Both the position numbers and the translations under genes were made by a program. Source: Bacillota bacterium (lineage in GTDB: Bacteria; Bacillota; Clostridia; Oscillospirales; Ruminococcaceae). Taken from it: a stretch of DNA of 64,000 nucleotides. Shown here piece by piece: positions 53,458 to 62,768 of this stretch (positions within the stretch are counted from its first letter, which is position 1; the number at the start of each line of letters is the position of its first letter). The DNA is taken from the NCBI GenBank assembly GCA_023413185.1, contig JAEZQD010000013.1:57709-121708 (forward strand). The letters are read 5' to 3'. The notes under the pieces are model-generated. The model was not told where the DNA came from. It saw only the letters and a program-made list of their open reading frames with translations, and made no database searches.

Positions 53458-55020
53458 TTGAAAAAGGTAACGAAGATCCCGCCCAATACAACAGCTTCAT
53501 CTGAAAAGCGGAAGCTACGTGTTGCGGCTTACTGCCGTGTTTCTACGGGCAGTGACGAGCAGATAGAAAGCCTGGAGACACAGATTAAACACTATGAATC
53601 CTTCATCCGGGCTAATTCTGAATGGGAATACGCTGGCATTTATTACGATGAGGGCATTTCGGGCACGAAAAAGGAAAAGCGCCCCGAGTTCCTTCGGATG
53701 ATTGCCGACTGTGAAAATGGGAACATCGACTTTGTTGTCACCAAATCTATCAGCCGCTTCGCCCGAAATACGACGGACTGTCTGGAACTTGTTAGAAAAC
53801 TACTCAGTGTCGGCATTTTCATATATTTCGAACGCGAAAATATCAACACAGGGTCAATGGAAAGCGAACTCATGCTGTCAATCCTATCTGGACTGGCTGA
53901 AAGCGAGTCGGTCTCTATTGCGGAAAACAACAAGTGGTCGATACAGCGCCGGTTTCAAAACGGTACCTATAAAATCGGATGTTCGCCCTACGGCTATGAT
54001 GCCGTTGATGGTCAACTTGTTGTGAATGAATCGCAGGCTGAAATTGTCCGGCTCATTTTTTCGGAGACATTATTCGGGAAAGGTGCTCACAAGATTGCAA
54101 AAGAGCTCAACGAGCGCGGACTCAAAGGTAAAAATGGCGGCAGGTGGACATCAACCACCATACACGGGATGCTCGGAAACGAAAAGTACACAGGCGATAC
54201 CATCTTTCAAAAGACGTACACCGATACACACTTTAACCGTCATTATAATTACGGCGAAAAAGACCAGTTCTTGATTAAAAATCATCATGATGCGATAATC
54301 AGCCACGAAGATTTTGAAGCCGTGCAGGCAATCATAGAACAGCACAGCAAAGAAAAAGGCGTGGAGAAATATAACGAGAAGTACCAGAACCGTTACCCGC
54401 TTTCTGGCAAAATCATCTGCGGTCAGTGCGGCGGCAAATTCAAACGCCGCATCCACTCCACCGGCAGGCATAATATTGCCTGGTGCTGTACCAATCACAT
54501 AACAGACGCTGAAAGATGCTCCATGAAATACATCGCGGAGCCTGATTTCGAATATGCGTTTATAACCATGATGAACAAACTCATTTTTGGTCATCAAATC
54601 GTCTTAAGACCCCTGCTGATGGACCTTCGCGGCATCAACTCCGAAGACAGTATGGCGAAACTATACGACCTCGATAAAAAGCTGGAAGAAAATACGGAGC
54701 AGCAAAATGTACTGGTCAGTCTAATGACGAAGAAATATCTTGAACCCGCTGTTTACAAAAAGAGCCATAATGAACTTCTCCAGGAAGCCGAGCGTATACA
54801 GCGCCAGAAGGAATCCATATCCCGCTTCATAAACAGCGACAATATAAACCTGCATGAGGTCAGCGAGCTTCTGCAATACGCCACAAAGGCGCCGATGCTG
54901 AAGGGCTTTGACGGTGAACTGTTTACCCGCTTTGTAGAGCGGATACTTGTATATTCTCGAACGGAAATCGGGTTTGAATTAAAATGTGGCATTACGCTAA
55001 GAGAAAGGCTGGTGAGATAA
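53458..55020 (+). CDS. Large serine recombinase 1
   Basis: This is a 520-residue protein starting at TTG 53,458 after GAGGAGG. The N-terminal resolvase domain has [16 protein letters not shown] (catalytic Ser in YCRVS) and [20 protein letters not shown] (catalytic Arg set). The recombinase domain follows (GYDAVDGQLVVNESQAEIVR, NEKYTGDTIFQKTY), then the zinc-ribbon domain (ICGQCGGKFKRR, WCCTNH) and a coiled-coil C-terminus. It is intact and is expected to integrate or excise the element with its neighbours. Confidence 0.93.
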   Translation: MKKVTKIPPNTTASSEKRKLRVAAYCRVSTGSDEQIESLETQIKHYESFIRANSEWEYAGIYYDEGISGTKKEKRPEFLRMIADCENGNIDFVVTKSISRFARNTTDCLELVRKLLSVGIFIYFERENINTGSMESELMLSILSGLAESESVSIAENNKWSIQRRFQNGTYKIGCSPYGYDAVDGQLVVNESQAEIVRLIFSETLFGKGAHKIAKELNERGLKGKNGGRWTSTTIHGMLGNEKYTGDTIFQKTYTDTHFNRHYNYGEKDQFLIKNHHDAIISHEDFEAVQAIIEQHSKEKGVEKYNEKYQNRYPLSGKIICGQCGGKFKRRIHSTGRHNIAWCCTNHITDAERCSMKYIAEPDFEYAFITMMNKLIFGHQIVLRPLLMDLRGINSEDSMAKLYDLDKKLEENTEQQNVLVSLMTKKYLEPAVYKKSHNELLQEAERIQRQKESISRFINSDNINLHEVSELLQYATKAPMLKGFDGELFTRFVERILVYSRTEIGFELKCGITLRERLVR

Positions 55021-55437
55021 ATGAACCACACACCATATGGCTACCGGATTGAAAACGGTAAAGCCGTAATTGATAAACAAGCCGCCGAGCAGATTAAAAC
55101 ATTATTTCAGTCCTATCTGACCGGCGATTCATTGGCAACAGCAGCAAATAAAGCTAATATTAAAGCCTTCCATGCGGGAATCGGCAGGATGCTTCAGAAC
55201 AAACGCTATCTCGGCGATGAGTATTATCCGGCGATTATTGACGCTGATACGTTTACGGCTGCTGAAACGGAACGTATCAAGCGGGCGGAAAAACTCGGAC
55301 GAATCCGCGAACCAGAAGTAAAAAAAGAGGTCATCTTTCCCTCTGCCTTCTGCATCAACGAAGGGATAGAGCGGTTTGACGACCCGTTCCAGCAAGCGGA
55401 ATATGCCTACAGCCTGATAGAAAGTGAGGAACAGTGA
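55021..55437 (+). CDS. Short recombinase-domain protein lacking catalytic domain
   Basis: This is a 138-residue protein that begins directly inside the 'recombinase' domain ([40 protein letters not shown]), with no resolvase catalytic region and no YCRVS serine. It starts one base after recombinase 1 stops and overlaps recombinase 2 by 4 bases, so it is a maintained operon member rather than debris. It may be an accessory DNA-binding subunit or directionality factor. Confidence 0.82.
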   Translation: MNHTPYGYRIENGKAVIDKQAAEQIKTLFQSYLTGDSLATAANKANIKAFHAGIGRMLQNKRYLGDEYYPAIIDADTFTAAETERIKRAEKLGRIREPEVKKEVIFPSAFCINEGIERFDDPFQQAEYAYSLIESEEQ

Positions 55438-57011
55438 AAGTGGAAGAAAAAATGACTGTTACACTACTTCCGGCAAGGAAAAAAGCCGGGCTGCCAAAGA
55501 CCGAAGATGACAATCCCAAACTCCGTGTGGCAGCCTATTGCCGTGTGTCCACAGACAGCGACGAGCAGGCCACCAGCTATGATGCCCAGATTGAGCATTA
55601 CACCAATTACATCAACGGTCACCCGGACTGGGTACTGGCGGGTATTTATGCAGACGATGGCATATCCGGTACCAACACCAAAAAGCGCGAGGAATTCAAC
55701 CGCATGATTGACGAGTGCATGGCGGGCAGCATCGACATGGTCATTACAAAATCCATCAGCAGGTTTGCCCGAAATACCCTGGATTGCCTGAAATACATCC
55801 GGCAGCTTAAGGAAAAGAGCATACCCGTTTTCTTTGAGAAGGAGAACATTAACTCCATGGATTCCAAGGGCGAGGTAATGCTCACCATCATGGCTTCGCT
55901 TGCTCAACAAGAAAGTCAATCCTTGAGCCAGAATGTGAAACTTGGTCTGCAATACCGCTATCAGCAGGGCGAAATTCAAGTCAATTGCAAATGGTTTCTC
56001 GGGTATACCAAGGATGAAAAAAAGAAACTAATCATTGTTCCAGAGGAAGCTGAGATTGTAAAACGTATCTACCGGGAATACCTTGAGGGTGCCAGTATGC
56101 TGAAAATTGCCCGTGGGCTGGAGGCGGACGGCATTCTGAACGGTGCGGGCAGGGAAAAATGGCACACCAGCAACATTAATCAGATTTTGCGGAACGAAAA
56201 ATATATCGGCGATGCCCTCTTGCAAAAAACATATACCACAGACTTCCTCACGAAGACGAGGGTAAAGAACCATGGACATGTTCCGCAGTATTATGTGGAA
56301 AACAGCCATGAGGCCATTATACCGCGTGAAATTTTCATGCTGGTTCAGGAGGAACTTATCCGCCGCCGAATCGTCCACACCAGCCCGAATGGGAAAAACA
56401 GAACCTTCAGCAGTACGCACTCCTTTTCAAATATGATTATCTGCGGAGGTTGCGGCGAATTTTTCCGTAGGATTCATTGGAACAACCGAGGGAAAAAATC
56501 GGTTGTCTGGCGATGCATCAGCAGGTTGGAAAACACCGGCCAATTCTGTGATGCCCGCACGGTGTTGGAGGGCACCATTGAGCAGGTGCTGGTTGCCGCT
56601 ATCAATCAGGCTCTCTGCGAAAAGGATTCCTTCCTTTCCATCCTTAAAGACAACATCGAAACCGTCCTCAGCCATGAAAATGACACCACCCTTGCCGACA
56701 TCGACAAGCGCCTGGGGGAACTTCAGGCTGAGCTCGTGAAGCTGGCTAACTCAAAGGCAGAATATGATAAAGTGGGCGATGAAATTTACCGCCTGCGTGA
56801 CGAAAAACAAAAAGTACAGCTCGAGATCATTGGGCGGGACGAACTAAAAAAACGCATTGCCGACATGGGCGAGTTCCTGCGGAAGCAGCCCACCGCCATT
56901 ACTGAATACGACGAGCCTCTTGTCAAGCGGCTGATTGAAAAAGTCACTGTCTACGAGGACAAATTCACCGTGGAATTCAAGTCCGGATTGACGGTGGATG
57001 TGGAGAAATAA
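55434..57011 (+). CDS. Large serine recombinase 2
   Basis: This is a 525-residue protein; GTG 55,434 is coupled to the previous gene, and an ATG at 55,452 is also possible. Catalytic Ser is in [16 protein letters not shown]; the Arg motif is [20 protein letters not shown]. The zinc ribbon is [12 protein letters not shown] with WRCISR and FCDART, and a long coiled coil precedes the C-terminal [20 protein letters not shown]. That tail is the intact counterpart of the remnant at 440-683. It ends before a strong terminator. Confidence 0.93.
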   Translation: MKVEEKMTVTLLPARKKAGLPKTEDDNPKLRVAAYCRVSTDSDEQATSYDAQIEHYTNYINGHPDWVLAGIYADDGISGTNTKKREEFNRMIDECMAGSIDMVITKSISRFARNTLDCLKYIRQLKEKSIPVFFEKENINSMDSKGEVMLTIMASLAQQESQSLSQNVKLGLQYRYQQGEIQVNCKWFLGYTKDEKKKLIIVPEEAEIVKRIYREYLEGASMLKIARGLEADGILNGAGREKWHTSNINQILRNEKYIGDALLQKTYTTDFLTKTRVKNHGHVPQYYVENSHEAIIPREIFMLVQEELIRRRIVHTSPNGKNRTFSSTHSFSNMIICGGCGEFFRRIHWNNRGKKSVVWRCISRLENTGQFCDARTVLEGTIEQVLVAAINQALCEKDSFLSILKDNIETVLSHENDTTLADIDKRLGELQAELVKLANSKAEYDKVGDEIYRLRDEKQKVQLEIIGRDELKKRIADMGEFLRKQPTAITEYDEPLVKRLIEKVTVYEDKFTVEFKSGLTVDVEK

Positions 57012-57018
57012 GCACCAA

Positions 57019-57066
57019 AATAAGGCACTCTATGATTTTTTCTAATCATAGAGTGCCTTATTTTGT
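57019..57066 (+). terminator. Strong terminator after recombinases
   Basis: A perfect 19-bp stem (57,019-57,037 with 57,044-57,062; key bases GGCACTCTATGATT) has a 6-base loop and is followed by TTTG. A GGCACTCTA motif also follows the recombinase remnant at 702-711, showing that the older element shared this end. Confidence 0.85.
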
Positions 57067-57125
57067 GTTGAGGGAGAGTATTTAAACACTGCTGAAAAAA
57101 ATCCACCCCGTTTTCTAATCAGCAC

Positions 57126-57154
57126 TTGACAATAAGTTTACTATTTTATATAAT
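57126..57154 (+). promoter_or_regulatory. Promoter of the TetR gene
   Basis: TTGACA (57,126-57,131), a 17-base spacer and TATAAT (57,149-57,154) are perfect consensus boxes. AT-rich imperfect repeats around and downstream could hold the TetR operator. Confidence 0.8.
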
Positions 57155-57207
57155 ATGAACTGTAGTCGTAAATATAAATTATAACGTAAATTAATTTGGA
57201 GTGATAT

Positions 57208-57762
57208 TTGAATATGAAAACAAAATCAAAAAAGTATATATCCTTACTTGATACTGCAAAAGACTTATTCTTTAAGTATGGTATTAAAAGGGTTACAGTC
57301 GAAGAAATATGTGAAAAATCGAAAGTAAGCAAAGTAACTTTTTATAAATATTTTAAAGACAAAAATGATTTGATTAAAACGATTCGGGAGGAACTAATGC
57401 AGACTGGATTCGGGAGGTTCGACGAAATCAATGGCCTCACGCTATCCTATCCAGAAAAAGTAGAGATGATGACCGCCTGGAGAATGCAGTTCTTCTCATC
57501 GATGAGATGTGAATTTATCAGAGAGATTATCGATATTGACTCCGTTACAGAAGAAATAAAGAAAAGATACCTGGAAAATATTCAGCAAGCGCAATTAAAA
57601 GGTGAAATTGACCCTTCCCTGTCTCCCGAATTAATTTGGCTCGTCACAGAAAAATTTAACGAGATTGTGAAAGAAGGCAAATGGGAGAAACATCTTTCCA
57701 ATCATATGGAGGCGCAGGTTCAGTTAAGACGAATGTATTTTTATGGGCTGTTAATAAGATAA
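57208..57762 (+). CDS. TetR-family transcriptional regulator
   Basis: This is a 184-residue regulator; TTG 57,208 has GGAGTG at good spacing and ATG 57,214 is the alternative. The HTH is FFKYGIKRVTVEEICEKSKV, then SKVTFYKYFKDKNDLIKTIR. The C-terminal ligand domain is helical with no known signature. It lies 22 bases upstream of the hydrolase gene, which it probably controls along with itself. AT-rich codon use differs from the phage genes, suggesting separately acquired cargo near attR. Confidence 0.88.
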   Translation: MNMKTKSKKYISLLDTAKDLFFKYGIKRVTVEEICEKSKVSKVTFYKYFKDKNDLIKTIREELMQTGFGRFDEINGLTLSYPEKVEMMTAWRMQFFSSMRCEFIREIIDIDSVTEEIKKRYLENIQQAQLKGEIDPSLSPELIWLVTEKFNEIVKEGKWEKHLSNHMEAQVQLRRMYFYGLLIR

Positions 57763-57784
57763 ACTATAATTTTGGAGGTATAAA

Positions 57785-58918
57785 ATGTCTGAAAACATAG
57801 TTAATTTCCCCGTCGGATATTACCCATTTCATAATCAGAAGGTATTTAACTTTCAGTTGAACCGATGGCACTCCATCGGTATGGCTAAGTTTGAAGATTG
57901 CGTCAGCATGGGCAAAGATATAAAGACTTTTCAAGATTGGACCGAGACAATGACGCGGTTTGCCGAGCGTGCCGAACAAGAGGGCAGATTGCTGAACGCG
58001 GCCATTTACTGCCGGTCTTCGGAATTTTACGCAATGTATGATCGTGCCCGAAAAGAAGCAATCTATGACAAGTTTTCCGAAGTATTTTATAAAGCTGTTA
58101 GCGAAGAACACTTCAAAAGAGAGATGGTACCCTATGAAATTGGTAGAATACCCATCATAAGATTTGATGCCATTGGGCCAAAAAAAGGAACGATCCTTCT
58201 TCATGGCGGATTTGATTCCTTTGTGGAAGAATGGTTCTTCATGTTAAAATATTTTTCGCAGAACGGTTTTGATGCAATTGGATTTGAAGGTCCCGGGCAA
58301 GGGCATATGTTAATCAAGCAAGGCATTCCACTTGATTACCGTTGGGAAAGGCCGGTAAAATCCATTCTTGACCACTATAACATTGATGAGGCTGCCATAT
58401 TCGGATTATCGATGGGCGGCTGGTTTTGCATTAGAGCTGCCGCTTTTGAGCCAAGAATAAAGAATGTCATCGCATCCGGCCACGCAATTGATTATTCGAG
58501 AATTCCACCTGAATTTGCCAGAGCGTTAATGATGTTTTTCATTAAGCATTTTCGTGAATATACGGCCAACTCCTTTGTTAAGGTGAGTCAGAAGCAAGGA
58601 ATCCAAGGTTGGCAGACATACCAGTTGTCTAACATTACAAAACTGCCTCCTTTGGACGCATTTGAGTATTCCTTAAATTTAAACGCTGACAATCTGTCCA
58701 GTGAGCAAATCACGCAGAATGTCCTATATTTATCCGGTCAGCACGATCATTTTATTCCTATAAAAATGCATAAGAAACAAGTCTCATTATTAAGGAATGC
58801 AAAATCGCTTGAAGAAAAAGTGTATACAAAGCACGAACATGCGGAAAATCATTGCCAGATTGGTAATATTGGATTAATGCTTCATGATGTGCTGTCTTGG
58901 TTAGAAAAGAAGGTATAG
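57785..58918 (+). CDS. Alpha/beta-fold hydrolase
   Basis: This is a 377-residue cytosolic hydrolase. GTILLHGGFDSFVEEW gives the oxyanion HGG region, AIFGLSMGGWFCIRAA the nucleophile Ser (GLSMG), LYLSGQHDHFIPIKMH the acid Asp, and KHEHAENHCQIG the likely His. The helical N-terminal cap region (residues 1-130) resembles FrsA/DUF1100-type or 2,6-dihydropseudooxynicotine-hydrolase-like proteins. It is paired with TetR upstream; the substrate is unknown. TTGGAGG precedes the ATG. Confidence 0.88.
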   Translation: MSENIVNFPVGYYPFHNQKVFNFQLNRWHSIGMAKFEDCVSMGKDIKTFQDWTETMTRFAERAEQEGRLLNAAIYCRSSEFYAMYDRARKEAIYDKFSEVFYKAVSEEHFKREMVPYEIGRIPIIRFDAIGPKKGTILLHGGFDSFVEEWFFMLKYFSQNGFDAIGFEGPGQGHMLIKQGIPLDYRWERPVKSILDHYNIDEAAIFGLSMGGWFCIRAAAFEPRIKNVIASGHAIDYSRIPPEFARALMMFFIKHFREYTANSFVKVSQKQGIQGWQTYQLSNITKLPPLDAFEYSLNLNADNLSSEQITQNVLYLSGQHDHFIPIKMHKKQVSLLRNAKSLEEKVYTKHEHAENHCQIGNIGLMLHDVLSWLEKKV

Positions 58919-58989
58919 TAAGTATCGCTTGATAAAACCCTTGACCCAAAAGTTAGACAGGCTTGTAAAGAGCATATCTAATTTATGGC

Positions 58990-59275
58990 GGTTAATTTGA
59001 CATCATCAAACCTGACCACACAACCTCCCAAAATCCAAAAAACATCTAAATCGACCACTCGCAAACCTATGTTATCTAAACTGACCACTCGTTAAACACC
59101 GACATCTAAATCGCTCTGTCACGCCTAAAATCATGCCTTTGGACTTGTTTCCATGAACCGATATTTTTATGATTTTCGAACATCAGATTTTTGCTCTCAA
59201 ATCCTGAAAAGCCCAGTATTACTGAACTTTTCGCACACTCACTTCTCAACCCTTGACATCAATACTACCGTCTCA
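58990..59275. repeat. Right att-like repeat (attR region)
   Basis: This is the diverged direct repeat of 1,340-1,620. Three units headed ACATCT/TTATCT occur at exact 30-bp spacing (59,042, 59,072, 59,102), each followed by a TCGACCACTCG-like sequence. GTTTCCATGAACCGATA lies at 59,147-59,163. The 17-bp identical core (59,249-59,265) falls inside the last codons of rlmD. The 320 bases between the hydrolase stop and rlmD contain no gene. Confidence 0.75.
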
Positions 59276-60612
59276 ACATGCGCCGTCCGAGGGAACATAT
59301 CCACCGCGGTTGCTTCTAAGGGATTGTACCCGAACTCTTCATGCAGAATCTTGATGTCCCGGGCGGCGGTGGCGGGGTTGCAGGAGATCATCACAATCCG
59401 TTCGGGCTGCATGGCAGCCACCGCTTCAAGACACGCGTAATCGCTGCCCTTGCGGGGTGGGTCGAGGATTACGGCATCGGGGCGCAGCCCGCGTTTTTGC
59501 AGCTCTGCCGCTGCCTGTGACGCGTCCGCGCACAGAAACTCGGTGTTTTGCACTCCGTTGCGCTGGGCATTGTCCTGTGCGTTTTGAATTGCCTCGGGCA
59601 CATTGTCCACGCCAATCAGCCGGCTTGCTCTGTGCGCCATCGAAAGACCTATGGTTCCTGCGCCGCAATATAGGTCGATAAGCAGAGAAACCCGCTCGGG
59701 GCAGGCGTACTGTTCGGCGATGTCGTACAGCTGCTCTGCGCCCCTGCGGTTAACCTGATAAAATGAAAGCGGCGACAATGCCACCCTGACCCCGCGCAGC
59801 TCATCCTCAATGGTGTGTGTGCCGTATAGGGTGGTGTTTTGCTTACCCAGTATTACATTTGTGTTTTCGGTATTAACGTTAAGCACGATGCTCTGAATAG
59901 ACGGGTACGCTTGCGTCAATACGCGGATTAAGTCGTCGGCGTGGGGCAGCTCTTTTGCGTTAATGACAAGGCAGACCATCAGCTGTCCGGTTGCCTCCGC
60001 CCTGCGCAGATAGATGTGCCGCAGCAGTCCTTTGCCGGTGCCTTCGTCGTAGGGAGGGATATCGTGGGCGTTTGCATACGTCATAATATCGGCTACAATC
60101 ATTGCAAATTCGGGTGGCTGCAATGCGCACGCGTCACTTTGCACCAGCCGATGGCTGCGCTTTGAAAAGAAACCCGCGATACACCTGCCGTTTGCATCCG
60201 CCCGCACGGGATACTGCGCTTTGTTGCGATAGTGCTCGGTTTGCGGGGATGGGATAATCCGCTGCCGGTCAAACCTTACCCCACCGATGCGCGCAAGTGT
60301 TTCGTATACCTGCCGTTGCTTAATATGCAGTTCCGCCGCGTAGCTGATGTGACGGTAGGTGCAGCCGCCGCATTGCTTGAATACGGAACAATCGGACTGG
60401 ATTCGGTCGGGGCTTTGGGTTATCATGCGCTCAATAATCCCGTATGCATAGCTTTTAAGCACCTTCGTAATGCGTACCTCGAGCATGTCGCCCACTGCCG
60501 TCATGGGGACAAAGACCGCCAGTCCGTCCACGCGCCCTACCCCGCTGCCCTCGCTTGTTATATCCATAATCTCCAGTGTTACAATATCGTTCTTGTTTAA
60601 GTTAAATGACAT
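59239..60612 (-). CDS. rlmD: 23S rRNA (uracil-5-)-methyltransferase RlmD/RumA type
   Basis: This is a 457-residue enzyme that makes 5-methyluridine in 23S rRNA (U1939 in E. coli numbering). The N-terminal TRAM domain (NDIVTLEIMDITSEGSGVGR) is followed by the iron-sulfur cysteines CSVFKQCGGC and a fourth Cys near SDACALQ. The SAM motif is LLIDLYCGAGTIGLS, then ILDPPRKGSD; the catalytic Cys lies in MISCNPATAARD. ATG 60,612 is taken because the longer reading has no site. Its 3' end holds the att core, yet the reading frame is complete (ending VLMSRVEK), so insertion leaves it functional. Confidence 0.93.
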   Translation of the reverse strand: MSFNLNKNDIVTLEIMDITSEGSGVGRVDGLAVFVPMTAVGDMLEVRITKVLKSYAYGIIERMITQSPDRIQSDCSVFKQCGGCTYRHISYAAELHIKQRQVYETLARIGGVRFDRQRIIPSPQTEHYRNKAQYPVRADANGRCIAGFFSKRSHRLVQSDACALQPPEFAMIVADIMTYANAHDIPPYDEGTGKGLLRHIYLRRAEATGQLMVCLVINAKELPHADDLIRVLTQAYPSIQSIVLNVNTENTNVILGKQNTTLYGTHTIEDELRGVRVALSPLSFYQVNRRGAEQLYDIAEQYACPERVSLLIDLYCGAGTIGLSMAHRASRLIGVDNVPEAIQNAQDNAQRNGVQNTEFLCADASQAAAELQKRGLRPDAVILDPPRKGSDYACLEAVAAMQPERIVMISCNPATAARDIKILHEEFGYNPLEATAVDMFPRTAHVETVVLMSRVEK

Positions 60613-60767
60613 TCCCGTTTCCAATCTATTCTTAATATTTGTTTGTTTTATTTTAACACAAAACACGAAATAATACAGTGGTTTTCTGTTTTTTGCATGG
60701 TATGCGAATGAACTACATATGATTATATGTGCCGCCTCGGCATAACCTTCTTGTTAGGGGTGAGCAG

Positions 60768-61694
60768 ATGAAACAGCAGTTACATTACAAGGTTTGGGCA
60801 GTACTCTGCGCTGTTGCGGCAATCGTCGGGTTGGTAATTGCGGGAGTGCTTGCGGTACGCAGTGTAAACACGCAGGGCAAGGCGGCGCTCGATATCACAA
60901 ACCGTGTCTGTGTGCCGATTCTTTTATACCACCACATCTCAACCGACGAGTCGCTGCTCGGGGAGTTTTGCATCACCCCCACAGAGTTTGAAAATGACCT
61001 GATTTATTTGAAAGAGAACGGCTACACGCCCATTCATATCTCTGAGCTAGTCGAGTATTGCTATTCGAATGCTTCACTGCCCGTACGTCCCATCGTGATA
61101 TCCTTTGACGGTGGATTCGCAAGCGGGTATACCCATGCGTTTTCATTGTTGCAAAAGTACAACGTTAAGGCGGTGTTTTCGATTGTGGGTGAAAAGGTCA
61201 ATCAGGCAAGCGCGCTGCCGCGCAGTGCACAGCCTGCGTACCTTCGTTGGAACGAGCTGCGTGAGATGACCGAATCTTCACTGGTGGAGCTTGCCAACCA
61301 AAGCTACAACATGAATCGATACATAAAGGATGCCCGCCGCGGAACCGCTCGGCAAAGGGATGAGGCGCTGGATGCCTATGTACAGGCACTGTACAATGAT
61401 GTGTTGCTTCTGCAGCAGGAAACGGGCGACAAGGTCGGGGTTATGCCTGTCGCGTTTACCTATCCATATGGAATCATCGGCAAGGAGACCGTGAAACTAA
61501 TCAGCGAGATGGGCTTTGCCGCAACGCTCAGCCGCGATGAAGGCGCAAACTATCTGTCGCAAAGCCCGCAGGACTTGTACCGGCTCAGGCGCACCGTTCG
61601 CGGTCATGGCGCGTTCTTGGGGGATCTGCTTTATGGCATCTATCGAACCAAGGCCGTTTACGGCAATGCCGATTTTGGGACCGAGGATGACTAA
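60768..61694 (+). CDS. Polysaccharide deacetylase homologue, probably inactive
   Basis: This is a 308-residue protein with an N-terminal membrane anchor (VWAVLCAVAAIVGLVIAGVL) and an extracytoplasmic NodB-type domain (PILLYHHISTDESLLGEFCI, YTPIHISELVEYCYSN). The catalytic motifs are degraded: TFDDG is SFDGG (metal Asp lost) and the metal-binding HSxxH is NQSYNM (both His lost). VAFTYPYGIIG and TLSRDEGAN remain from later motifs. It is likely a carbohydrate-binding or regulatory pseudoenzyme at the cell surface. ATG 60,768 follows GGGGTGA. Confidence 0.85.
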   Translation: MKQQLHYKVWAVLCAVAAIVGLVIAGVLAVRSVNTQGKAALDITNRVCVPILLYHHISTDESLLGEFCITPTEFENDLIYLKENGYTPIHISELVEYCYSNASLPVRPIVISFDGGFASGYTHAFSLLQKYNVKAVFSIVGEKVNQASALPRSAQPAYLRWNELREMTESSLVELANQSYNMNRYIKDARRGTARQRDEALDAYVQALYNDVLLLQQETGDKVGVMPVAFTYPYGIIGKETVKLISEMGFAATLSRDEGANYLSQSPQDLYRLRRTVRGHGAFLGDLLYGIYRTKAVYGNADFGTEDD

Positions 61695-61760
61695 CCCACT
61701 TTGATTATAACGCCACAGTCGTATCGCACAAGACTGCCCTGCCCCCAATAATGATAAAAA

Positions 61761-61812
61761 CGCCTCATTGCAACCGTCCGACAAGACGGGTGAGCAATGA
61801 GGCGATTTATTG
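61761..61812. terminator. Bidirectional terminator
   Basis: CGCCTCATTGC (61,761-61,771) pairs perfectly with GCAATGAGGCG (61,794-61,804), with AAAAA before and ATTTATT after. It serves the converging deacetylase and NYN genes. Confidence 0.82.
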
Positions 61813-61826
61813 TATCTTAATATGGG

Positions 61827-62579
61827 TTAACGCTGCTTACTGCGCACATAGATGATTGCGCTGCCGTTTTTGCCTTCCAACGATCGGGTTTCAAACTCGT
61901 GGAGTGATTCGACAAACAGCTTAAGCTTACTAAAACCATAGTTACGTACGTCAAAATCGGGATAACGCTTTTGCAGGATGTTTCCGATTTCGCCGAGCTG
62001 TGCCCAACCCTCGTCATCCGACACCTCGTCTAAGATGGTGCGTATCGCTTTGGCTATTGAGCCGAGCTTAGCCTTATCCTTGGCGTTGGCAGCGCCCAGG
62101 TTTTTGTTAGAGGTGCTTTGTGTGTCTATCTCTTTGGCGATAACCTCAAGATATTTAAACTTGTTACACGCAGCAATGAACGCGCTGGGGGTCTTTTTCT
62201 CTCCCATGCCCACCACCGTAATGCCCGACTCACGCAGTCGGGAAGCAAGGCGGGTAAAGTCGCTGTCGCTGGACACAATACAAAAGCCCTCAACATTACC
62301 GGCGTATAAAATGTCCATCGCATCAATAATCATAGCAGAATCGGTTGCGTTTTTGCCTGTTGTATAACCGTACTGCTGGATGGGTGTAATTGAATATTCA
62401 AGCAGAATGCTTTTCCACGATCCCAGTGCCGGTTTGGTCCAGTCGCCATAGATGCGCTTGTATGTGATAATCCCCTCGTTGGATATCTCGTCGAGTATAA
62501 ATTTGATATAGTTCCCCGATACATTGTCCGCGTCAATTAACACCGCAAAACGTTTATCGTTTGCCATTACAATGACCAT
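61827..62579 (-). CDS. NYN-domain protein (LabA/DUF88-like) with OST-HTH region
   Basis: This is a 250-residue protein. The PIN-like NYN nuclease domain has its acidic residues in FAVLIDADNVSGNYIKFILD, TDSAMIIDAMDILYAGNVEG and FCIVSSDSDFTRLASRLRES, followed by a C-terminal OST-HTH/LOTUS-like winged helix (EGWAQLGEIGNILQKRYPDF, YGFSKLKLFVESLHEFETR). Such proteins act on RNA. ATG 62,579 (MVIVMANDKRF) is used; ATG 62,567 is a possible alternative. Confidence 0.9.
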   Translation of the reverse strand: MVIVMANDKRFAVLIDADNVSGNYIKFILDEISNEGIITYKRIYGDWTKPALGSWKSILLEYSITPIQQYGYTTGKNATDSAMIIDAMDILYAGNVEGFCIVSSDSDFTRLASRLRESGITVVGMGEKKTPSAFIAACNKFKYLEVIAKEIDTQSTSNKNLGAANAKDKAKLGSIAKAIRTILDEVSDDEGWAQLGEIGNILQKRYPDFDVRNYGFSKLKLFVESLHEFETRSLEGKNGSAIIYVRSKQR

Positions 62580-62723
62580 GCCTTTCCGCCTTATATTCAA
62601 TACATATAAGCCCAACAATTTAAAAGTATAACAACAGCTTGTACCACAATTTGTATTCAGTATACCAGACCCATGCATTTTTTACAACGACAAATCAAAA
62701 GATATCTGCGGTGTCGCAGACAT

Positions 62724-62757
62724 AAAAACAAAGGCGCCCGATTCGGACGCCTTTGCG
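62724..62757 (-). terminator. Terminator of the FMN-binding lipoprotein gene
   Basis: On the minus strand CAAAGGCGTCCGA pairs with TCGGGCGCCTTTG (62,729-62,755, one G-T/mismatch) and is followed by TTTTT. Confidence 0.8.
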
Positions 62758-62768
62758 GATAGCTTTGA

